64,000 bases of DNA from MWBF01 sp040772005 (GCA_040772005.1 JAXGYZ010000004.1:186001-250000); one strand, 5' to 3'. Positions 44,158 through 53,063 are shown, counted from the first letter of the stretch. Notes: generated from the sequence alone by a model not told the origin. Numbers and translations are program-made.

Positions 44158-44186
44158 TTGACGCGCGACCCTCTTTCACGTATAAT
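44158..44186 (+). promoter_or_regulatory. Sigma-A promoter of yvcK
   Basis: TTGACG (44158-44163), 17 bases, TATAAT (44181-44186). Predicted start near 44193, giving a short leader of about 17 bases with GAGG before the ATG at 44210. It diverges from the symporter promoter; their -35 boxes lie in an inverted GCGTCAAA...TTTGACGC pair. Confidence 0.8.
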
Positions 44187-44209
44187 CCGTTGGATGGTGC
44201 GAGGTAGGC

Positions 44210-45502
44210 ATGCGACAGTGGGTTGAGCAGTTCAGCCATTGGAAGTGGTTGCGGCCGGGCATGGGTGTCAAACGCTGGCTGGCGCTGCTTCTGGTGGGTC
44301 TGGCCTTGCTCGTCTGGGCGGTGACAGTGTTGCCGCGGGTCATCGAGCTGTCCGGCTTGTGGCGCCTCGTCCAGCGGCTGCACCTGCAACAGGTCAACCC
44401 GATCGTCCAGATGACCGTCCTGGCGGTCATTGGGGTCGGTTTGGTCGCCTGGGCCGTCCTGGGCCTCAACCGCTCTGTCCTCTCGGCCTTCCACCGCAGC
44501 AGCCACACCGAAGTGGCCGATGTCGTCTACCGTCACCGGCAGCGCCGGCGCGGCCCGAAGGTCGTCGCTATCGGCGGCGGACACGGCCTCAATACACTGC
44601 TCCGCGGTCTCAAAGAGTACACGGACAACATCACGGCGGTCGTCACCGTTGCCGATGACGGCGGCAGCTCAGGCCGGCTGCGCCGCCACCTGGGCATGTT
44701 GCCGCCCGGCGACTTCCGCAACTGCATGGCTGCACTCTCCGACGACGAGGGGCTGCTCAGCCAGTTGTTCCAGTATCGCTTCGGCAGCGATACAGACCTC
44801 GACGGCCACAGCTTCGGCAACCTCTACCTGACCGCCATGACCGCGATTACGGGCAGCTTCGAGGGCGCGCTGGAAGAATCGGGCAAGGTGCTCACCATGC
44901 GCGGCCGCGTCATGCCGTCGACGCTGGCGCAGGTGGTGTTGTCTGCCGAAGTGCTGGCAGCCGAGGGCAGCGCCCCTGCGGACCGTGTGACCACTGTGCG
45001 CGGGGAGTCGAACATCGGCGCGACCGGCGGCCGCATCCAGCGGGTCTATCTGGAGCCGGAGAATCCGCCGGCATACCCGGGAGCCATCCGCGCCATCCTG
45101 GACGCAGACCTGATCGTCATCGGGCCGGGCAGCCTCTACACCAGCGTGCTGCCCAACCTGCTCGTGCCCGACCTGGCCCAGGCCATCGCGGGTGCACAGG
45201 CCGTCAAGGTCTACGTCTGCAACGTCGCAACCCAGGCCGGCGAGACGGCGGGGTACAGCCTGACAGACCACGTCAGTGCTCTGCGCGATCATATTGGCCG
45301 GGAGCTCTTTTCGACGGTGCTGGCGAATGACACCTTCACCGGTAACCAGCCGCCTGGGGCCGGCGTGGAATGGGTCGGCCTGCCGCGGCCCGAGAGCGTC
45401 GATTACCGGCTGGTCACCGGTGACCTGGTGGACGCGCAATACCCCTGGCGGCATGACCCGGCCAAGCTGGCGCAGGTATTGCTCGAACTAGTGGCAAGCT
45501 GA
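44210..45502 (+). CDS. YvcK/CofD-like gluconeogenesis factor with membrane anchor
   Basis: 430 residues. Two N-terminal membrane segments (about 21-45 and 63-85) precede the YvcK domain: VVAIGGGHGLNTLLRGLKEY near 117, VTVADDGGSSGRLR near 143, PPGDFRNCMAAL near 165 and IGPGSLYTSVLPNLLV near 303. YvcK binds UDP-sugars and helps direct carbon to cell-wall precursors in Bacillus and actinobacteria; the membrane anchor form occurs in several phyla. Forms an operon with the GAF protein 16 bases downstream. Confidence 0.92.
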   Translation: MRQWVEQFSHWKWLRPGMGVKRWLALLLVGLALLVWAVTVLPRVIELSGLWRLVQRLHLQQVNPIVQMTVLAVIGVGLVAWAVLGLNRSVLSAFHRSSHTEVADVVYRHRQRRRGPKVVAIGGGHGLNTLLRGLKEYTDNITAVVTVADDGGSSGRLRRHLGMLPPGDFRNCMAALSDDEGLLSQLFQYRFGSDTDLDGHSFGNLYLTAMTAITGSFEGALEESGKVLTMRGRVMPSTLAQVVLSAEVLAAEGSAPADRVTTVRGESNIGATGGRIQRVYLEPENPPAYPGAIRAILDADLIVIGPGSLYTSVLPNLLVPDLAQAIAGAQAVKVYVCNVATQAGETAGYSLTDHVSALRDHIGRELFSTVLANDTFTGNQPPGAGVEWVGLPRPESVDYRLVTGDLVDAQYPWRHDPAKLAQVLLELVAS

Positions 45503-45518
45503 CAGGAGGAGTGACGAG

Positions 45519-46088
45519 ATGGAGACGCACGCAGTGCAGGATAACCTCTTTCAGGCGCTTTATTGTGTGGCGCGCACGGTCAACTCGTCGCTCGACACCA
45601 TGCAAGTCTTGCAGACGATCGTGAGCAGCACCACGGAGGCGCTCTCCGCGAAGGCGTGCTCTCTGCGGCTGCTGGCGCCAGACAACAAACACCTGTTGTT
45701 CGGCGCTTCCTACGGCCTCAGCGCCAGCTACCGCGCCAAAGGCCCGGTAGGCATCGGCCAGAGCAAGGTGGACCGGCAGGCGCTGGCCCAGCGCAAGACC
45801 ATTTACATCCCCGACGCGCGGGTGGATACACGCTTCCAGTATGCGCAAGCCGCGCGCGAGGAAGGCATCGTCTCGGTGTTGGTCGTCCCGCTCTACGTGC
45901 AGGATCAGCCGCTGGGCGTGCTGCGGGTCTACACCAGCAGCGAACGCACGTTCACCGAGCCGGAGCTGGCGCTGGCAGAGGCGATTGGCAGCCTGAGCGC
46001 GCTCGCCATCGAGAACGGGCGCCTCTACGAGCGGCTGCACCGCAACTACCAGGCGGCGGTCGAATTCGGCCAGCGCGAATTCGAATAA
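45519..46088 (+). CDS. GAF domain protein
   Basis: 189 residues, essentially one GAF domain (about 20-170: TIVSSTTEALSAKACSLRLL, VGIGQSKVDRQALAQRK, GIVSVLVVPLYVQDQPLGVLR). No output domain is attached, so it would act as a free ligand or redox sensor subunit. Second gene of the yvcK operon (AGGAGG upstream). Ligand unknown. Confidence 0.88.
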   Translation: METHAVQDNLFQALYCVARTVNSSLDTMQVLQTIVSSTTEALSAKACSLRLLAPDNKHLLFGASYGLSASYRAKGPVGIGQSKVDRQALAQRKTIYIPDARVDTRFQYAQAAREEGIVSVLVVPLYVQDQPLGVLRVYTSSERTFTEPELALAEAIGSLSALAIENGRLYERLHRNYQAAVEFGQREFE

Positions 46089-46127
46089 CTTACAACAGGC
46101 GAATGTATCGCTATATGCGCTGGCTCA

Positions 46128-46156
46128 TTGTTCAGTGCATCACAACTGCGTATGCT
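46128..46156 (+). promoter_or_regulatory. Probable promoter of gap
   Basis: TTGTTC (46128-46133), 17 bases, TATGCT (46151-46156), 50 bases before the gap start codon. Confidence 0.5.
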
Positions 46157-46206
46157 ATATGCAACCGTGTGAATAATCGCAGTACCCATCTAAGGAGGCT
46201 TTCTAC

Positions 46207-47262
46207 ATGACAGTGCAAGTTGGTATCAATGGCTTCGGCCGCATCGGGCGGCAGGTGCTCAAGGCGATCCGCGACTACCACGGCGACACCCTGGAAGTCG
46301 TTGCGTTCAACGACATCGGCGACCTCAAGACCATGGCGCATCTCCTCAAGTACGACTCCAACTACGGCCGCTTCGACGGCACCGTGGAAGTCCGGGACGA
46401 TGCCCTGCTGATCGACGGCAAGACCGTCAAGGCCTTCAAGGAAACCGACCCGGGCAAGATTCCCTGGGGCGACCTGGGCGTCGATATCGTGGTCGAATCC
46501 ACCGGCCTGTTCACCATCAAGAAGGACGGCGTTAACAAGAAGGGCAAGACCGTCCAGGGCGCGGAGAATCACATCACCCGCGGCGGCGCCAAGAAGGTCA
46601 TCATTTCGGCTCCGGCTGAGGGCGAAGACCTGACCATCGTCATGGGCGTGAACGACGACAAGTACGATCCGGCGAACCACCACGTCGTTTCGAACGCCTC
46701 CTGCACGACCAACTGTCTGGCCCCGGCCGCCAAGGTCGTCAACGACAAGTTCCACATCGTGCGCGGCCTGATGACCACCATCCACGCGTACACCAACGAC
46801 CAGAAAATCCTGGACCTGCCCCACAGCGACCTGCGCCGGGCGCGCGCGGCTGCGATGAGCATCATCCCGACGACCACCGGCGCGGCCAAGGCCGTCGCGT
46901 TGGTCATCCCCGAGCTGAAGGGCAAGTTCGACGGCTACGCGCTGCGCGTGCCGACCTCGACCGTCTCGGTCGTGGACTTCACCGCCCAGGTCGAAGTACC
47001 GACCACCACCGAGGAACTGCGCCAGGCGTTCCGCGAAGCGGCAGCCGGCCCCATGAAGGGCATCCTCGCCGCGGTCGATGAGCCGCTCGTCTCCATCGAC
47101 TACAAGGGCGATCCGCACAGCTCGTCGGTCGACCTGCCCTTCACGATGGTGCTGGGCAAGGAAAAGAACGACTTCCTCAAGGTCGTCACCTGGTACGACA
47201 ATGAGTGGGGCTACAGCGTCCGCACGGCCGACCTGGCCGCACTGATGGCGAGCAAGCTATAG
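46207..47262 (+). CDS. gap: Glyceraldehyde-3-phosphate dehydrogenase
   Basis: 351 residues. Converts glyceraldehyde-3-phosphate and phosphate to 1,3-bisphosphoglycerate with NAD(P). GINGFGRIGRQVLKAI at the N-terminus, catalytic SNASCTTNCLAP near 161, HAYTNDQ near 190 and WYDNEWGYSVR near 330. An insertion of about 15 residues (GVNKKGKTVQGAENHITRGG) precedes the KKVIISAPAEG strand, longer than in most bacterial enzymes. AAGGAGG ribosome site. pgk follows after 60 bases with a hairpin between. Confidence 0.97.
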   Translation: MTVQVGINGFGRIGRQVLKAIRDYHGDTLEVVAFNDIGDLKTMAHLLKYDSNYGRFDGTVEVRDDALLIDGKTVKAFKETDPGKIPWGDLGVDIVVESTGLFTIKKDGVNKKGKTVQGAENHITRGGAKKVIISAPAEGEDLTIVMGVNDDKYDPANHHVVSNASCTTNCLAPAAKVVNDKFHIVRGLMTTIHAYTNDQKILDLPHSDLRRARAAAMSIIPTTTGAAKAVALVIPELKGKFDGYALRVPTSTVSVVDFTAQVEVPTTTEELRQAFREAAAGPMKGILAAVDEPLVSIDYKGDPHSSSVDLPFTMVLGKEKNDFLKVVTWYDNEWGYSVRTADLAALMASKL

Positions 47263-47273
47263 AAATGTGTCCA

Positions 47274-47304
47274 TGTGCCAGGCAACTTACAGTTGCCTGG
47301 CACA
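47274..47304 (+). terminator. Hairpin between gap and pgk
   Basis: Perfect 14-base-pair stem TGTGCCAGGCAACT / AGTTGCCTGGCACA with a three-base loop, no T run. More likely a processing or attenuation hairpin than a full terminator, since pgk starts 18 bases later. Confidence 0.65.
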
Positions 47305-47322
47305 TAGCTTAAGGAAAGACTT

Positions 47323-48495
47323 ATGAACAAGAAAACCGTGCGCGATGTCGATCTCAAGGGCAAGCGCGTCCTCATGCGTGTGGACTTCAACGTGCCCATG
47401 CAGGACGGCGTGGTGACGGATGACAAGCGCATCCGCGCGGCGCTGCCGACCATCCAGTATGTGCTGGACCAGGGCGCGTCGCTGCTGCTGATGAGCCACC
47501 TGGGCCGGCCCAAGGGCGGCCCGGATCCTGAATTCAGCCTGAAGGCCGCGGCGGAAGCCCTGTCCAAGCTGCTCGGCAAGCCGGTGCAGATGGCGCCGGA
47601 TACGGTCGGGCCGGAGGTCGAGAAGCTGGCCGCCGCGCTCAAACCAGGCGACGTGCTCATGCTGGAAAACACGCGCTTCTACAAGGGCGAGGAAAAGAAC
47701 GACCTCGAACTGGCGCAGCAGATGGCGAAGCTGGGCGACATTTACGTCAATGATGCCTTCGGCTCCGCGCACCGCGCACACGCCAGCACCGAGGGCGTGG
47801 CCCGCTACTTGCCCGCGGTGTCCGGCTTCCTGATGGAACAGGAACTGGAATACCTGGGCCGTGCAACGCAGAACCCGGAGCGGCCCTACGTCGCCATCCT
47901 GGGCGGCGCGAAAATCAGCGACAAGATCATGGTCGTCGAGAACCTGCTCGCCAAGTGCGACAAGCTCATCATCGGCGGCGGCATGGCGAACACCTTCCTC
48001 GCCGCGCAGGGCTATGACATGGCCGACAGCCTGGTTGAGTCCGGCTCCATCGAGACGGCGAAGACCATCCTCGCCGGCGCGGGCGACAAGCTGGTGCTGC
48101 CGGTAGATGCGGTGGTCGCGGACAAATTCGATGCCGAAGCCAACAGCCAGGTCGTAGACGTGGACAAGATTCCGGCGGGCTGGCGGATGCTGGACATCGG
48201 GCCGAAGACGCTGGCCCTGTTCGGTGACGTGCTGAAGACCGCGAAGCTGGTGGTCTGGAACGGGCCGATGGGGGTGTTCGAGTTCCCGAAGTTCGCGGAA
48301 GGCACGTTTGCCATCGCCAAGATGCTGGCCGAGGGCGGCGCGACGACTGTCATCGGCGGCGGCGACAGCGCAAGCGCGGTGAAGAAGGCGGGCGTTGCCA
48401 AGAAGATGACGCACGTCTCCACCGGCGGCGGCGCGTCCCTCGAGTTCCTCGAAGGCAAGGAACTGCCCGGCGTCGCAGCGCTGAACGACAAATAA
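47323..48495 (+). CDS. pgk: Phosphoglycerate kinase
   Basis: 390 residues, normal length. Makes ATP from 1,3-bisphosphoglycerate. RVDFNVPMQDG near 21, MSHLGRPKGG near 58, LENTRFYKGEEKND near 110, substrate Arg region, GGAKISDKI near 200, VWNGPMGVFEFP near 312 and GGGDSASAVKKAG near 345. Cotranscribed with gap if the intervening hairpin is read through; ends in the hairpin at 48511. Confidence 0.97.
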   Translation: MNKKTVRDVDLKGKRVLMRVDFNVPMQDGVVTDDKRIRAALPTIQYVLDQGASLLLMSHLGRPKGGPDPEFSLKAAAEALSKLLGKPVQMAPDTVGPEVEKLAAALKPGDVLMLENTRFYKGEEKNDLELAQQMAKLGDIYVNDAFGSAHRAHASTEGVARYLPAVSGFLMEQELEYLGRATQNPERPYVAILGGAKISDKIMVVENLLAKCDKLIIGGGMANTFLAAQGYDMADSLVESGSIETAKTILAGAGDKLVLPVDAVVADKFDAEANSQVVDVDKIPAGWRMLDIGPKTLALFGDVLKTAKLVVWNGPMGVFEFPKFAEGTFAIAKMLAEGGATTVIGGGDSASAVKKAGVAKKMTHVSTGGGASLEFLEGKELPGVAALNDK

Positions 48496-48510
48496 CGCGT
48501 TATAACTTAA

Positions 48511-48552
48511 ATGACAGGCACGCTGGCGCCTCGGGGCCAGCGTGCCTGTCAT
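48511..48552. terminator. Bidirectional hairpin terminator after pgk
   Basis: Arms ATGACAGGCACGCTGGC and GCCAGCGTGCCTGTCAT (17 base pairs) with an eight-base loop, between convergent genes; A/T-rich flanks (AACTTAA, ATTTAA) on both sides. Confidence 0.8.
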
Positions 48553-48566
48553 ATTTAACCCTGGAC

Positions 48567-49013
48567 CTACCGCCAGAACACCTTCAGCAGCATCGCTGCA
48601 CCGCCGAGAATCAGCAGCACCGGCCACAACATCACCCAGTTGATCCCCAGGTTGATGTCGAACAGCAGCACAATGGCGACGAAGCTGAAAATCAGGCCGC
48701 CGACCAACGAGCTCAGGACATCCGAAGTGAACTGCCCGCCCGCATCGCGGTAGCGATCCCACGCCGCGCCGAACGAGGCGACCGCTGGGATGAAGATGAA
48801 CAGCGCCCACCAGTTCCTGAAGGTAAGCGCCCCGAGGTTCTGCGCCATGAAGATGAGGCCCAGGGCGATGAGCAGCGCGCCGCCGAGCCAGGCGGGGCCG
48901 CCTTCGGTGCGCCGCGCGCGACGCGCAGCACGACGGGCTGCACGCGTGTCGAAGCCATCGCGCGGTTCGATGTCGGATGACGAATCAGGACCAACCGGCA
49001 TTTGAGCAGACAT
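48567..49013 (-). CDS. Small membrane protein with three to four segments
   Basis: 148 residues; start taken at ATG 49013 (MSAQMPVGPD, AAGGGA upstream) since the upstream frame lacks homology. An Arg/Ala-rich charged cytoplasmic N-terminus (AARRAARRARR) is followed by four hydrophobic segments in the remaining 105 residues (LLIALGLIFMAQNLGAL; WWALFIFIPAVASFGAAW; LVGGLIFSFVAIVLLF; WPVLLILGGAAMLL). Similar to LiaI/LiaF-like transmembrane regions that often accompany envelope stress systems, but no function is assigned. Confidence 0.8.
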   Translation of the reverse strand: MSAQMPVGPDSSSDIEPRDGFDTRAARRAARRARRTEGGPAWLGGALLIALGLIFMAQNLGALTFRNWWALFIFIPAVASFGAAWDRYRDAGGQFTSDVLSSLVGGLIFSFVAIVLLFDINLGINWVMLWPVLLILGGAAMLLKVFWR

Positions 49014-49266
49014 GCTGACGTCCCTTCTGCCGCATAAGCGGCAACACAATGGAATGGTACACCAACTAATACGCATCCCACTGCGCAGGGTTGCATACCT
49101 CGCTCGGCCTCCATCCACCCCAACATGCGCCGCGTCATGGTCAAACAACCCGCCTTTTGATACCCTGTGACCGTTAATTCCAGTGACGGGATTCCTGCAT
49201 GGCAGTGAGCCCGACCTGCAACCCAGCAGACACCCACCCACGGCAGCGTTGCCCCAGGAGGTAGCC

Positions 49267-50727
49267 ATGCACTCGGTCGCTGTGTCTACGAAAGACCCTA
49301 TGACAGCACAGAAACGCCAGAAACCCACGCACACCTTCCCCATCGAGGACATCCGCCAACGAGTCGTTGGCGTCGATGTCAAGGTGCCGCTGCTTGACGG
49401 CACGCGGCGACCTTACGTCAACTTCGACAACGCGGCCACCGCCCCGGTGCTGTGGGATGTGATGGAAACCATCGACCTGTTCATGCCCTGGTACTCCAGC
49501 ATCCACCGCGGCAAGGGCTTCAAGTCGGAGATTTCCAGCCAGGCCTACGACCAGGCGCGCGCAATCGTCGGCCAGTTCTTCGGTGCAGACCCCGCGGACC
49601 AGGTGGTCATCTTCGGCAAGAACAGCACCGAGGCTCTCAACAAGGCTGCCCGGCGCATCGGGCTGACGCGCGACGACGTGGTGCTGGTCTCGCTGATGGA
49701 GCATCACTCCAACGACCTGCCGTGGCGCGAGCAGGCGCACACCGTCCACATCGGCCTGGCGCCGGACGGTTCGCTCGACATGGCAGATGTGCAGCGCAAG
49801 TTTGCGGAGCACGCGGGCCGCGTCAAACTCCTGGCGATCAGCGGCGCCTCCAACGTCACCGGCTTCATCAACCCGATTCACGAGCTGGCCGAGCTGGCCC
49901 ATGCCAACCGTGCGCGCATCCTGGTGGACGCAGCTCAACTCGCGCCGCACCGGGCCATCGACATGCGGCCTGCGGCTGACCCCGGCCATCTTGACTTCCT
50001 GGTCGCTTCGGGCCACAAGATGTATGCGCCCTTCGGCGCCGGCGTGCTCATTGGGCCGCGCGCCGTCTTTGCACACGGCACACCCGATTACACCGGCGGC
50101 GGAACCGTGGAAATCGTCACCGAGGACGATGTGTATTGGGCCGGCCCGCCGGACCGTGACGAAGCCGGCAGCCCCAATGTGGTCGGCGCGGTCGCGATGG
50201 CTGCCGCGTGCAAAGCGCTGAGCGAGATCGGCATGGAACGGCTCGCGGAGCACGAAGCCCGACTGACAGCCTACGCGCTGCATGAGCTCAGCCAGATCGA
50301 GGGCGTGGAGATTTACGGTGACGCCGACCCGGCACGGGCCGCCGAGCGCCTGGGCGTAATCCCGTTCAACCTGCGCGGCGTCTCACATTACCTGCTCGCC
50401 GCGATCCTGGGCGCGGAATACGGCATCGGCGTGCGCAACGGCTGCTTCTGCGCGCATCCCTATGTGCTGCACCTGCTCGACATCCCCGACCCGGTCGCAT
50501 GGAGCTGGCGCAAGCAGGTCGTGGCGGGCTTCCGGGCGCATCTGCCGGGATTAGTGCGGCTCAGCTTCGGGTGCTACAATACCGAGGAGGAAGTCGATTG
50601 GCTGGCCGCCGCGCTGCGCAAGATTGCCCGCGGGGAAATCCTGGGCAACTATGTGCAGGACCCGGCCAGCGGCGCGTTCAACGAGACTGCGTTTCATCCT
50701 GATTGGGACGGCTGCTTCAAGATTTAG
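49267..50727 (+). CDS. Cysteine desulfurase-like class V aminotransferase
   Basis: PLP enzyme of 486 residues in the SufS/CsdA superfamily. Start ATG 49267 with AGGAGG upstream. YVNFDNAATAPV near 44, MEHHSNDLPWR near 144, LVDAAQLAPH near 219, PLP lysine in ASGHKMYAPFGAGVL near 250, and NGCFCAHPYV near 393 at the place of the catalytic cysteine. About 70 residues longer than SufS, with N- and C-terminal extensions (DWDGCFKI end). No suf genes adjacent; next genes are a zinc-ribbon-like protein and tpiA. Could supply sulphur for Fe-S or other thio compounds. Confidence 0.87.
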   Translation: MHSVAVSTKDPMTAQKRQKPTHTFPIEDIRQRVVGVDVKVPLLDGTRRPYVNFDNAATAPVLWDVMETIDLFMPWYSSIHRGKGFKSEISSQAYDQARAIVGQFFGADPADQVVIFGKNSTEALNKAARRIGLTRDDVVLVSLMEHHSNDLPWREQAHTVHIGLAPDGSLDMADVQRKFAEHAGRVKLLAISGASNVTGFINPIHELAELAHANRARILVDAAQLAPHRAIDMRPAADPGHLDFLVASGHKMYAPFGAGVLIGPRAVFAHGTPDYTGGGTVEIVTEDDVYWAGPPDRDEAGSPNVVGAVAMAAACKALSEIGMERLAEHEARLTAYALHELSQIEGVEIYGDADPARAAERLGVIPFNLRGVSHYLLAAILGAEYGIGVRNGCFCAHPYVLHLLDIPDPVAWSWRKQVVAGFRAHLPGLVRLSFGCYNTEEEVDWLAAALRKIARGEILGNYVQDPASGAFNETAFHPDWDGCFKI

Positions 50728-50745
50728 CGTTCCAGAGGAGGCCCG

Positions 50746-51186
50746 ATGAGCTTTCTGGACAGATTACGTGGGATGCTCGGCGGCGCGAGCAAGCCGCGCG
50801 GTGGCGGGCGCGGCGGAGCAGGCGGCGGCAGCAGCTTCGGCGGCGAAGATGCCAACACGCACCTCATCTATGCCAAATGCCGGCGCTGCGGCGAGCCGCT
50901 GCTCGGCCGGGTCAACATGATGAACGAGCCGAGCCAGGAGGAAGATGATACCTGGGTCGTGCGCAAGACCCTCAGCGGGAGCGGCAAAAACTACTGCTTC
51001 CAGACCGTCGAGGTCACGCTGCAGTTCGACCGGCAGAAGAAGACCGTTCTGAGCGCTGAGGCGACCGGCGGCACTCTCATCAGTGCCGAGGAATACACGG
51101 CGCTGTTGGCGGCACAACAGGCGGCGGCTGAGGCAGCAGAGGCAGCCGTGTCAGATGATGATACCACCCAAGTGAAAGAGGCATGA
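50746..51186 (+). CDS. Small protein with CxxC motif, unknown function
   Basis: 146 residues. Gly/Arg-rich N-terminus (GGGRGGAGGGSSFGG), CRRCGEPLLGRVNMMNE near 45 and a lone Cys in NYCFQTVEVTLQFD, then an Ala/Glu-rich tail. AGGAGG ribosome site; its stop overlaps the tpiA start, so it is cotranslated with tpiA and follows the desulfurase-like gene by 18 bases. The CxxC may bind a metal. I do not recognise the family. Confidence 0.75.
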   Translation: MSFLDRLRGMLGGASKPRGGGRGGAGGGSSFGGEDANTHLIYAKCRRCGEPLLGRVNMMNEPSQEEDDTWVVRKTLSGSGKNYCFQTVEVTLQFDRQKKTVLSAEATGGTLISAEEYTALLAAQQAAAEAAEAAVSDDDTTQVKEA

Positions 51187-51953
51187 ACATGCGGAAACCG
51201 ATCCTGGCCGGCAACTGGAAGATGAACAAGACACCGGCGGAGGCTGTGGAGTTCGTCCGGACCCTGGTTCCCCTGGTCGCGGACTATGAGGGCGTGGAGA
51301 TTGTGGTCTGCCCCCCGTTCGTCAGCCTGCCCGGCGTCGCAGACGCGCTGCAGGGCACACGCATCGGCATCGGCGCGCAGAACATCCACTGGGCTGAGAG
51401 CGGCGCGTATACCGGCGAGGTATCGGCCGCGATGCTCCAGGGCCTCGCCGGCTACGTCATCATCGGCCACTCCGAGCGGCGACAGTATTTCGGTGAGACG
51501 GACGAATCCGTCAACAAGAAGCTCAAGGCGGCCCTGGCGCACGGGCTGACGCCGATCGTCTGCGTGGGCGAGGACCTGGCCCAGAACGAGGCGGGCGTCA
51601 CCGACACGCTGGTCAGCGGCCAGGTACGCGCGGCCTTCGAGGGCGTCAGCGCGGAAGATGCGCCGCGCGTCGTCGTGGCCTATGAGCCCATCTGGGCCAT
51701 CGGCACCGGCAAGACGGCCACCAAAGAGGTGGCAAACCGGGTCTGCGGCGCGGTCGTGCGCGGCACGCTGGCCGGGGTGTACGGCAAAGAGGTCGCGGAG
51801 GCCATCCGCATCCAGTACGGCGGCAGCGCCAACGAGAAGAACATCGGTGAACTGATGGCCATGCCCGACATCGACGGCGCGCTCATCGGCGGCGCCAGCC
51901 TCAAGACCGACGCGTTCACCGCGATGATCCGCATCACTGCGGCGAAAGAATGA
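51183..51953 (+). CDS. tpiA: Triosephosphate isomerase
   Basis: 256 residues, normal length. GNWKMNKTPAEA near 9, catalytic His in IGHSERRQYFGETD near 96, catalytic Glu in AYEPIWAIGTGKTA near 167, YGGSANEKNIGEL near 213 and IGGASLK near 237. The ATG at 51183 overlaps the upstream stop (a second ATG six bases on is equally possible). Last gene of a desulfurase-like, CxxC protein, tpiA operon. Confidence 0.97.
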   Translation: MNMRKPILAGNWKMNKTPAEAVEFVRTLVPLVADYEGVEIVVCPPFVSLPGVADALQGTRIGIGAQNIHWAESGAYTGEVSAAMLQGLAGYVIIGHSERRQYFGETDESVNKKLKAALAHGLTPIVCVGEDLAQNEAGVTDTLVSGQVRAAFEGVSAEDAPRVVVAYEPIWAIGTGKTATKEVANRVCGAVVRGTLAGVYGKEVAEAIRIQYGGSANEKNIGELMAMPDIDGALIGGASLKTDAFTAMIRITAAKE

Positions 51954-51956
51954 GCA

Positions 51957-52018
51957 ATGAGTAACGAGTAAGAAGAAAGCACCTGTGTAACTGTTACTCC
52001 TTACTCGTTACTCGTTAT
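51957..52018. repeat. ACGAGTAACGAG palindrome, copy 2
   Basis: ATGAGTAACGAGTAA and TTACTCGTTACTCGTTAT flank about 30 bases just after the tpiA stop. Same family as 19764-19832 after enolase. Confidence 0.7.
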
Positions 52019-52025
52019 CAATTCC

Positions 52026-52778
52026 ATGTCCCTCCTCCCCCCACTCCTGACCTTCACGCTGACCCTGGTGGTGCTGCTGGTCTTGAGCCGGTGGCTCAAC
52101 CGGCAGGTGCAGATTATCGGCCTGCGCGTGACGGGCAGCGGCGCAGTTACGATCATGCTCTACTACCTGGTGATGTTTCCGGGCATCGTCCTGCACGAAT
52201 TGAGCCACTACATCACGGCAGCCGTGTTGGGGCTGAAGGTGGGCAAGTTCTCACTGGGGCCGAAGGTGCGGCGCAACGCCATCGAGCTGGGGTCCGTCAC
52301 GGTAAGCAGCGGCGGGCCGATGCGTGACAGCCTGGTCGGCCTCGCGCCGTTCATTGCGGGCACGCTCGTCCTGCTGCTCGTGAGCTTCCAGGTGTTCGAC
52401 GTGGCGGCCCTGGGCCAGGAGTGGACCCGGGCCGGGTGGACCGGCGTCGCGCGGCAGCTCGACGGCATCTGGCTGGCGCCCGACTTCTGGGTCTGGGCTT
52501 ATGTCATCTTCGTCGTCAGCAACGCGATGACGCCGAGTGCGGCCGACCGCCAGCCGTGGCTCGTCGCGGCGGTCTACCTGGCCGGTGCGCTGCTGCTGGC
52601 CTGGCTGCTGGGCGGGCTGCCCATTCTGGCAGACGTGCTGCGCGATCGCGTGGCGGGTGCGCTGCAAATCCTGACGTTGGGCTTTGCCTTCACCGTAGCC
52701 GTGAACGTGCTGATTGCCGCGTTCCTCTTGTTTATCGAGGTGGTGATTATCCAGGTGCAGCGCGGACGCCGCGTCTAA
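52026..52778 (+). CDS. Membrane protein with HExxH motif (M50-like)
   Basis: 250 residues with six or so hydrophobic segments. VMFPGIVLHELSHYITAAVLGLKVGKFSLGP (about 48-78, HELSH) sits inside a membrane segment as in site-2/M50 intramembrane metalloproteases and DUF3267-like relatives. A clear LDG-type second metal motif was not found, so protease activity is unproven. No obvious ribosome site (TCAATTCC before ATG). Neighbours tpiA upstream and a convergent small gene downstream. Confidence 0.75.
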   Translation: MSLLPPLLTFTLTLVVLLVLSRWLNRQVQIIGLRVTGSGAVTIMLYYLVMFPGIVLHELSHYITAAVLGLKVGKFSLGPKVRRNAIELGSVTVSSGGPMRDSLVGLAPFIAGTLVLLLVSFQVFDVAALGQEWTRAGWTGVARQLDGIWLAPDFWVWAYVIFVVSNAMTPSAADRQPWLVAAVYLAGALLLAWLLGGLPILADVLRDRVAGALQILTLGFAFTVAVNVLIAAFLLFIEVVIIQVQRGRRV

Positions 52779-52783
52779 AACAT

Positions 52784-52851
52784 CGAGACGACCCGGTGGG
52801 CCGTCTCGACAAAGGCACTTTAAACGCAAAGACGGCCCGGTGGGCCGTCTT
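52784..52851. terminator. Pair of GACGGCCCGGTGGGCCGTC hairpins
   Basis: CGAGACGACCCGGTGGGCCGTCTCG (split as two arms, 52784-52808) and AAGACGGCCC...GGGCCGTCTT (52829-52851). They share the same core and lie between convergent genes; the second has A/T-rich flanks on both sides and suits bidirectional termination. Confidence 0.8.
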
Positions 52852-52865
52852 CACTCAATGAACGA

Positions 52866-53063
52866 CTAGATCGTGTAGCACTTGCGGTGATAAATCACCT
52901 GGTGCGAGCGCGGGCGATTGCCTTCCATCTCCATGACCTTGACCATCATCAGGTCACCGAAGCTGACATCCTGCCCACATTTATTGCACTTGTGCCCGGT
53001 CAGGGCCTTGCGGCGCTTCTCAAGGGTTGCGGTATCCGCACCCATCTTAGTTGCTTGAGCCAT
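52866..53063 (-). CDS. Small zinc-ribbon-like protein
   Basis: 65 residues: HKCNKCGQDVSFGD near 24 and YHRKCYTI at the end give CxxC...HxxC, a likely zinc site. GGGGGAT-type purines precede the ATG at 53063. Same-strand neighbour TrpB2 is upstream but 187 bases away. Unknown function; conserved-looking length and charge suggest a real gene. Confidence 0.75.
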   Translation of the reverse strand: MAQATKMGADTATLEKRRKALTGHKCNKCGQDVSFGDLMMVKVMEMEGNRPRSHQVIYHRKCYTI

